NCBI GenBank assembly: GCA_900541795.1
Contig: UQLC01000006.1
Span: forward strand, 52,565-116,564
From: an uncultured Collinsella sp.
GTDB lineage: Bacteria; Actinomycetota; Coriobacteriia; Coriobacteriales; Coriobacteriaceae
Reading direction: 5' to 3'
DNA: 64,000 nucleotides
A model generated the notes under the pieces. It had not been told where the DNA came from and did not search any database. It was given only the letters and a program-made list of their open reading frames with translations. A program made the translations under genes and the position numbers. Positions 59,215-64,000 of the stretch are shown here, one piece after another. The number at the start of each line of letters is the position of its first letter. Position 1 is the first letter of the stretch.

Positions 59215-61365
59215 TTAGTACTGGCTCTCGTGCTTGCTGAAGAAGTCGAAGCGCGGGGGCAGCGGCTTCACGCGGTGGTCGCCGGGCTTCTCGCCCAGGC
59301 TCTCTACGAACTCGTCCGTGGAGGCAAAGATGTTATCCCAGCTAAAGAAGGCGACCGGATCGACGTCGAAGTACTCGCAGATGAGTTCGCAGCCGGCCGG
59401 GACGATACCGTGCATCAGGACGGTCGCCACGCGCAGCTCGGTAAAGGCATCAACCAGGGCCTGCGTCATCGCTGCGTTTGCTTCGTCGCCCTCGAGCTTG
59501 TTGGCAGCCTTGGAGGCGTCGCTCCAGCGCTTGTTGGCGGCGCGCAGGTAGTCGTCGCACACGGCAAGCGCGCGGTGCGTCTCGAACTTGTACATGGCCT
59601 GCTCAAAGGCAAGAGCTGCCTGCTCGGCAGCCTCGACCACGGCGGCAGAGGCGGCACCGGCGGGGATGCAGCCGTTGCGATAGGGGCTCTCGTCGCCTTC
59701 CTTGACGGCGACGCCGTAGAAGCAGCTGCGGGCCAGACGGTTGAATACGCCGGTCAAAAGGGCGCTCTCCTTAAGGGCCGGATCGATAACGCGCTTGTCG
59801 TCGCAGGCGCGCACCTCGTTGCCGTCCTTGTCCTTGCCGGTCACACGCGTGTCGTATGCCTTGGGGCTAAAGCTCACCGGCTTTTCGGACAGGCCGAGCG
59901 ACAGCCAGTGCGCGCGCATCTGCTCGCAGGTGTAGTGGTTGAGTAGGTCGTCTGCCGGCGGGGGAGGCGTCTGCGAGGACGAGCTGGCCTTTTTGCCCAT
60001 GTAGAGCAGGTGGTAGCAGGCGCTGACGGTGCTCTGCGTGAGGTCCCAGCCCAGGGCCTCCCACATGGCGGTCTGCGCGATGCAGTAGAAGTAGATGTTG
60101 TCCTGACCGATAAACTGGTAGATCTGTGCGTCGTCCGAGCACCACCAGTCGCGCCAGTCGAGCGAGCTGTGCTGGTAGGTGGGCGCGGGCACCTGTGTGG
60201 AGTCGGCAGCGGGCTCGCCCATGAGGGCGGCATCCTGGGCGGCAACGCCCTCGGTCACGCCGGCGGCCTTGGCATCGCGCGCGAGCACGGTACGCGTATA
60301 GCTGATGGGCGCCCACAGGCTCTCTGGCCAGCACCAGCAGGTGACGTCGGAAACGCCGTCGACCTGGGGCACCGGAACGCCCCAGTCGATGTTGCCGGTG
60401 ATGCGGAAAGGCACGAGCGCTTTGCCGCTGCGGAAGCGCACGCCGCCGTTGGCGAGCACCGCATGGGCGTCGTCGCGCTCCTTCCAGCTGGGGAAGGTGA
60501 CGGTAAAGCTGCTCTTGTTTCCCTCGGGCTCCAGCACGGTGTGCTCGGGCAGCTGGTCCTCGACGGCATCGAAGGCCTCGCGGAACTTGTTTTGGATATA
60601 GAGCTGGGCCGGCAGCAGCCACTCCTCCATGGTCTTGGAGACCACGGAACGAACCTGCGGGTTCTGGGCGAGCTTGGCGGTGTAGGTCTTCATAAAGTCG
60701 AGGTAGGCCGGCAGGTCGAAGTAGAGGTTGTCGACCGGGCGCAGCTCGGGCACCTCGCCGGTGAGCTGGCTCTTGGGTGCGATGAGCTCCTCGGGCTCAA
60801 ACTGGTGACCCAGGTCGCACTCGTCGGCATAAGCCTTCTCGGACTTGCAGCCCTGGATGGGGCAGCGGCCGATCACTTGGCGGCCGTTGAGGAACGTGCC
60901 GGCCTTGGCGTCGTAGAACTGCAGCGTGGAGCGCTTGGAGATGGTGCCCTGCTCATGCAGGCGCTCGATAATCTCGGCGGTCACTTCGTTGTGAATCTGC
61001 GCAGCCGGCTCAAGGCCCGAGCCGCCGTAGATATCGCAGCTGATGTTGTAGTTGTTGAGGGTCGCGGCCTGGCGGGAGTGATTGGACTCGACGTACTCGT
61101 TAATGGACTTGTCGTAGCCCTCGTTCTCCTTGAGCTTGCGGTAGCTCTCCATGATGGGCGAGCCGTAGCAGTCGGTGCCCGAGGTGAAGATGACGTTCTC
61201 GCGGCCCAGACGGTCGCGCAGGAAGCGGGCGAAGAAGTCGGCAGGGACAAAGACGCCGCCAACGTGGCCAAAGTGAAGGCCCTTGTTGCCATAGGGCTCG
61301 CCGGCGGTAACGATGGCGCGGCGAGGCCAGCTGGGACGGTCGTTCATGGAGTATTTGGATGCCAT
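59215..61365 (-). CDS. MetRS-like class I tRNA ligase family protein, atypical motifs
   Basis: 716 residues. The N-terminal Rossmann part has HFGH (31-34) in place of HIGH, FTSGTDCYG in place of GTDEHG, and a zinc-like knuckle CPIQGC...CDLGH. WGVPVPQ and QFIGQDNIYFY fit MetRS. The KMSKS loop expected near 456-464 reads GKKASSSSQTPPPP. A C-terminal anticodon-binding-like helical region follows. It could be a divergent MetRS or a paralogue with another task; a canonical MetRS may exist elsewhere. The ATG at 61365 follows AAGGAG. Confidence 0.72.
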   Translation of the reverse strand: MASKYSMNDRPSWPRRAIVTAGEPYGNKGLHFGHVGGVFVPADFFARFLRDRLGRENVIFTSGTDCYGSPIMESYRKLKENEGYDKSINEYVESNHSRQAATLNNYNISCDIYGGSGLEPAAQIHNEVTAEIIERLHEQGTISKRSTLQFYDAKAGTFLNGRQVIGRCPIQGCKSEKAYADECDLGHQFEPEELIAPKSQLTGEVPELRPVDNLYFDLPAYLDFMKTYTAKLAQNPQVRSVVSKTMEEWLLPAQLYIQNKFREAFDAVEDQLPEHTVLEPEGNKSSFTVTFPSWKERDDAHAVLANGGVRFRSGKALVPFRITGNIDWGVPVPQVDGVSDVTCWCWPESLWAPISYTRTVLARDAKAAGVTEGVAAQDAALMGEPAADSTQVPAPTYQHSSLDWRDWWCSDDAQIYQFIGQDNIYFYCIAQTAMWEALGWDLTQSTVSACYHLLYMGKKASSSSQTPPPPADDLLNHYTCEQMRAHWLSLGLSEKPVSFSPKAYDTRVTGKDKDGNEVRACDDKRVIDPALKESALLTGVFNRLARSCFYGVAVKEGDESPYRNGCIPAGAASAAVVEAAEQAALAFEQAMYKFETHRALAVCDDYLRAANKRWSDASKAANKLEGDEANAAMTQALVDAFTELRVATVLMHGIVPAGCELICEYFDVDPVAFFSWDNIFASTDEFVESLGEKPGDHRVKPLPPRFDFFSKHESQY

Positions 61366-61497
61366 GGGACTCCTTCGCATATGGTGAGAGCGCGGCCGGG
61401 CGCGGGGCTCGGCGGCGCGGTGGTCAATTCGTGCATATCATTCGACATTATCGCACATGCGGGCGGGTGCGTGGCAGGGGCGCTATCCTAAGATGCT

Positions 61498-62064
61498 ATG
61501 AATGAGATTTCCAACATACATGCGTTTGAGGACGAGGATTTTCTGCACGCCTGCTTTGTGTGGGGGATGGCCGTGCTTGGTGCATTTGCCGTGTGCCTGG
61601 TGCCGGTGTTTATGCTGCTGGGCGGGCCTGCGGACCAGGATGCGGCTGACGCGGGCGGCTGGATGGCCGTCTTGGGATGGATAGTCGGCTTGGCTGCGGT
61701 TTCGGCGGCGTCATTTGCCGTGCACGAGCTGGTGCACGGTGTGTTTTTTAAGCTGCTGGCGCCTGCGGGCGCGCAGGTGACCTTTGGGGCGAATCGCGAG
61801 ACGGCGATGATCTATGCCTGCGCCGAAGGCGTTGTGTATTCGCGCCGGCGGTACATGGCGGTTTGTCTGGCGCCGACGGTTGTTGTGACGACGGCGTTTG
61901 CCCTGGGGTTTGCGCTTTCGGGCTATCCGCTGCTGTGCTACTTGGCTGCCGGCTTGCATTTGTCGGGTTGCGTGGGCGACTGGTATTACGTGCGGACCAT
62001 TTTGCGCGACCGCCGCATTGTCGCCTGCGAAGATACGTCCTTTGGCGTGCGCTTTTTTGGGTGA
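61498..62064 (+). CDS. DUF3267 membrane zinc-metalloprotease-like protein
   Basis: 188 residues with about four membrane helices. HELVH (~76-80) is an HExxH-type zinc motif set in a membrane segment, and the later HLSGCVGDWYYV supplies a conserved Asp as a possible third ligand. This is the layout of the DUF3267 family, related to site-2-protease-like zincins. The target is unknown. Its stop is ~10 nt from the queH start, so the two are probably translated together. The ribosome site upstream is weak. Confidence 0.82.
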   Translation: MNEISNIHAFEDEDFLHACFVWGMAVLGAFAVCLVPVFMLLGGPADQDAADAGGWMAVLGWIVGLAAVSAASFAVHELVHGVFFKLLAPAGAQVTFGANRETAMIYACAEGVVYSRRRYMAVCLAPTVVVTTAFALGFALSGYPLLCYLAAGLHLSGCVGDWYYVRTILRDRRIVACEDTSFGVRFFG

Positions 62065-62074
62065 GGAGATGTCG

Positions 62075-62650
62075 ATGAAGTCGTTGTTGCTGCATGCGTG
62101 CTGTGCACCATGCTCGCTTGAGCCGGTTCGCCTGCTGCGCGAGGAGGGGTTTGAGCCCACAATCTGCTGGACCAACCCCAATATTCAGCCGCACGATGAA
62201 TGGCAGCGGCGTTTGGACGAGCTGCGCCGGTGGTGTGCCGATGGCGACATCGAGCTTATCGAGGCGGGGGAGGACCGTGAGCGCTGGGAGGCCGGCGTGG
62301 CACCGCTGGGTGCCGATCGGCCCCGTCGCTGTCGTGCGTGCTATGCCCTGCGCTTGGCCGAGGCGTGCCGCGTGGCCCAGGAGCGTGGGTTTGAGTTTGT
62401 GGGTACGACGCTCGCCGTCTCGCCGTATCAGTTGTTCGAAACCTGCAATGATGTGTTGGAGCGTCTGGCTGCCGCCCGCGGTCTCACTCCGGTGATTCGC
62501 GATTTTCGTCCGTATTACCCCGAGGCGACACGCCGTTCGCGCGAGCTGGGCATGTATCGGCAGAACTACTGTGGTTGCCGCTTCTCGGCTGTCGAGGCGG
62601 CCATGGACCGCGCCCGCATCCGCGACGAGCGCAAAGCGTCCAAAAAGTAG
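62075..62650 (+). CDS. queH: Epoxyqueuosine reductase QueH
   Basis: A 191-residue DUF208 enzyme reducing epoxyqueuosine to queuosine in tRNA. Cysteine motifs: HACCAPCS (C9, C10, C13), RRCRACYALR (C87, C90) and YCGCRFS (~165-168), which hold the Fe-S cluster and adjacent metal. The ATG at 62075 has GAGGAG at the right distance; 62069 is too close to it. It sits 64 nt before queA, which makes the previous intermediate, so the pair completes queuosine formation from preQ1-tRNA. Confidence 0.93.
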   Translation: MKSLLLHACCAPCSLEPVRLLREEGFEPTICWTNPNIQPHDEWQRRLDELRRWCADGDIELIEAGEDRERWEAGVAPLGADRPRRCRACYALRLAEACRVAQERGFEFVGTTLAVSPYQLFETCNDVLERLAAARGLTPVIRDFRPYYPEATRRSRELGMYRQNYCGCRFSAVEAAMDRARIRDERKASKK

Positions 62651-62714
62651 TTCATTTGGGACGTCAGCCTGCTAGGATGTAGAGCGGACTTTAGCTATAT
62701 AAGGAGTATCCGAC

Positions 62715-63932
62715 GTGTCTATGCGTACCGATGATTTTGACTACAACCTTCCTGAGGAACTGATCGCCCAGGCTCCAGCCGAGCCGCGCGACTCCTGCCG
62801 CCTGCTGGTGGTGGATCGCAAGGGCTCCCAGGCGGGAACGCCGCTGGAGCACGGCGGTACCGTTGAGCACCGCATCTTCCGCGACATCATCGACTATATC
62901 GAGCCGGGCGACGTGCTCGTCATCAATCAGACGCGCGTGATGCCGGCCCGTCTGATCGGTCGTAAAACGGGATCGGGCGGCGTGGTCGAGACCCTGCTGC
63001 TCAAGCGCCGCGAGGACGTGGATCCGCTGGGCCATGTTTGGGAGTGCTTGGTCAAGCCGGGCAAGCGCCTGAAGCCCGGTGCTCATATTGAGTATCGCGC
63101 CGGTGGCGCCCATGCGCCCGAGGGGGCTCCCGTGGTGCTGACGGCCGAGGTTGTCGACTTTGTCACCGATAGCCGCGGCGGCCGCCTGGTACGCTTTGAG
63201 CCGGCCGGTTGCAATGCCGCCGGCGAGCCGCGCACGCTCGACGAGGCCATCCATGCTGCCGGCCACGTGCCGCTGCCGCCCTACATTACCGATTACGAGG
63301 GCGATCCCGAGAAGTACCAGACCGTCTACGCCATGAAGGAGGAGCACTCGGCCGCTGCTCCCACGGCGGGTCTGCATTTTACTCCCGAGCTCATGGCTGC
63401 CATCGAGGCCAAGGGTGCCAAGTTTGCCGCCGTCGAGCTCGAGGTGGGTATCGATACCTTCCGTCTGGTGGAGGAGGACGACCCCGCGCAGCACGTGATG
63501 CACACCGAGCGCTACCACGTGTCGCAGGAGGTTGTCGACGCCGTGCATAAGGCGAAGGCCGAGGGCCATCGTGTGATCGCCGTCGGCACTACCGCAGTGC
63601 GCTCGCTCGAGAGCGCGTTTGACGCGGACGCGCCGGTGTCCGATCCGGCTGTGACGGCGCGCTATTTTGAGGGCCGCGAGGACGGGGCCGACACGCTCGG
63701 CCGCGGCGACATCGTGGTGCGCGAGAACGCGACAACGCAGCTCTACCTTATGCCCGGCTCGACCTATCACGTGGTCGACGCGCTGATCACGAACTTCCAC
63801 GTGCCGCGCTCCACGCTCATGATGCTCGTAAGCGCACTTGCCACCCGCGACCAGATCATGGATGCCTACGCCGCTGCTATCGAAGAACGTTACCGCTTCT
63901 TCAGCTTCGGCGACGCGATGCTCATTCAGTAG
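62715..63932 (+). CDS. queA: tRNA ribosyltransferase-isomerase QueA
   Basis: A 405-residue enzyme that transfers the ribosyl part of SAM to preQ1 in tRNA, giving epoxyqueuosine. Family motifs: the N-terminal DFDYNLPEELIAQAPAEPRD, NQTRVMPARL, AAPTAGLHFTPEL and VGTTAVRSLESA. The GTG at 62715 is 8 nt from AAGGAG; ATG at 62721 is the alternative. It follows queH. Confidence 0.96.
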   Translation: MSMRTDDFDYNLPEELIAQAPAEPRDSCRLLVVDRKGSQAGTPLEHGGTVEHRIFRDIIDYIEPGDVLVINQTRVMPARLIGRKTGSGGVVETLLLKRREDVDPLGHVWECLVKPGKRLKPGAHIEYRAGGAHAPEGAPVVLTAEVVDFVTDSRGGRLVRFEPAGCNAAGEPRTLDEAIHAAGHVPLPPYITDYEGDPEKYQTVYAMKEEHSAAAPTAGLHFTPELMAAIEAKGAKFAAVELEVGIDTFRLVEEDDPAQHVMHTERYHVSQEVVDAVHKAKAEGHRVIAVGTTAVRSLESAFDADAPVSDPAVTARYFEGREDGADTLGRGDIVVRENATTQLYLMPGSTYHVVDALITNFHVPRSTLMMLVSALATRDQIMDAYAAAIEERYRFFSFGDAMLIQ

Positions 63933-64000
63933 GTTACGGCGTTTTCCAAACGCCGTAACCGGCCGACGCTGCAAACCCGCCAGAGCGGCAATCTGCCTTT
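63932..64000. repeat. GTTAC hairpin repeat after queA
   Basis: Perfect 13-bp arms GGTTACGGCGTTT / AAACGCCGTAACC (63932-63960), beginning in the queA stop codon. They are followed by a tail sharing GACGCTGC and GCGGCAATCTGCC with the element at 27150. The window ends inside it. Confidence 0.75.

Overview
The window reads as chromosome of a high-GC Gram-positive anaerobe of the class Coriobacteriia, most likely Collinsella. This is inferred from GC-rich codon use, an anaerobic enzyme set (superoxide reductase, formate-THF ligase, class III fructose bisphosphatase), an actinobacterial-type DnaE, a candidate sortase-E-like LAxTG signal, and gene families I associate with that group. No rRNA or tRNA gene was seen, so the genus is not proven. 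About 45 protein genes are supported. Most are core functions, and no CRISPR array, prophage or intact insertion sequence was seen.

Layout. 1-8.3 kb: start of a YgiQ-like radical SAM gene (cut by the window edge), a YoaK-like membrane protein, fucO, an M42 peptidase, then cysK and mnmA read leftward and divergent from an Rrf2 regulator, a small membrane protein and a YerC/TrpR-like regulator. 8.3-15.0 kb: an AddB/AddA-like helicase-nuclease pair. 15-25 kb: a DUF3284-like protein, an AT-richer MFS transporter, dnaE, a SWIM/SNF2 helicase and a superoxide reductase. 25-31.5 kb: a degenerate NAD synthetase-like protein, ruvCAB behind a LexA-type box, and fhs. 31.6-41 kb: envelope and accessory genes (membrane protein, cation efflux, zinc-ribbon protein, YhcG-type nuclease, a secreted PI-PLC-like protein with an LADTG tail, a lipoprotein). 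41-47 kb: the folate pair fchA-like/folD, a C69 dipeptidase, and a small helical protein followed by a UbiB kinase. 47-52 kb: a cobalamin-riboswitch-like leader, then two surface proteins carrying transcobalamin-like DUF4430 domains. 52-64 kb: two GtrA proteins, fbp class III, DegV, a TIM-barrel protein, a 56-residue membrane protein, an RsmB-type methyltransferase, a MetRS-like protein with altered signature motifs, and DUF3267-queH-queA.

The strongest candidate for a little-described system is 46.9-52.0 kb. A B12-type riboswitch leader precedes a 1,265-residue surface protein (four DUF4430 repeats, a beta-propeller, an InlB-type repeat, a charged wall-spanning stalk and a C-terminal membrane anchor) and a second membrane-anchored DUF4430 protein. 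Together they suggest B12-regulated corrinoid capture at the cell surface.

Three enzyme-level oddities stand out. FolD has lost its cyclohydrolase residues and sits directly behind an FTCD_C/FchA-type cyclohydrolase gene. The NadE-like protein has lost its glutaminase triad and its PP-loop. The MetRS-like protein lacks recognisable KMSKS and GTDEHG motifs. Between genes the window is rich in long palindromes: a dispersed set built around GGGAC, a covarying GTTAC hairpin with a shared tail directly after two stop codons, and a MITE-like element with ~35-bp terminal inverted repeats.
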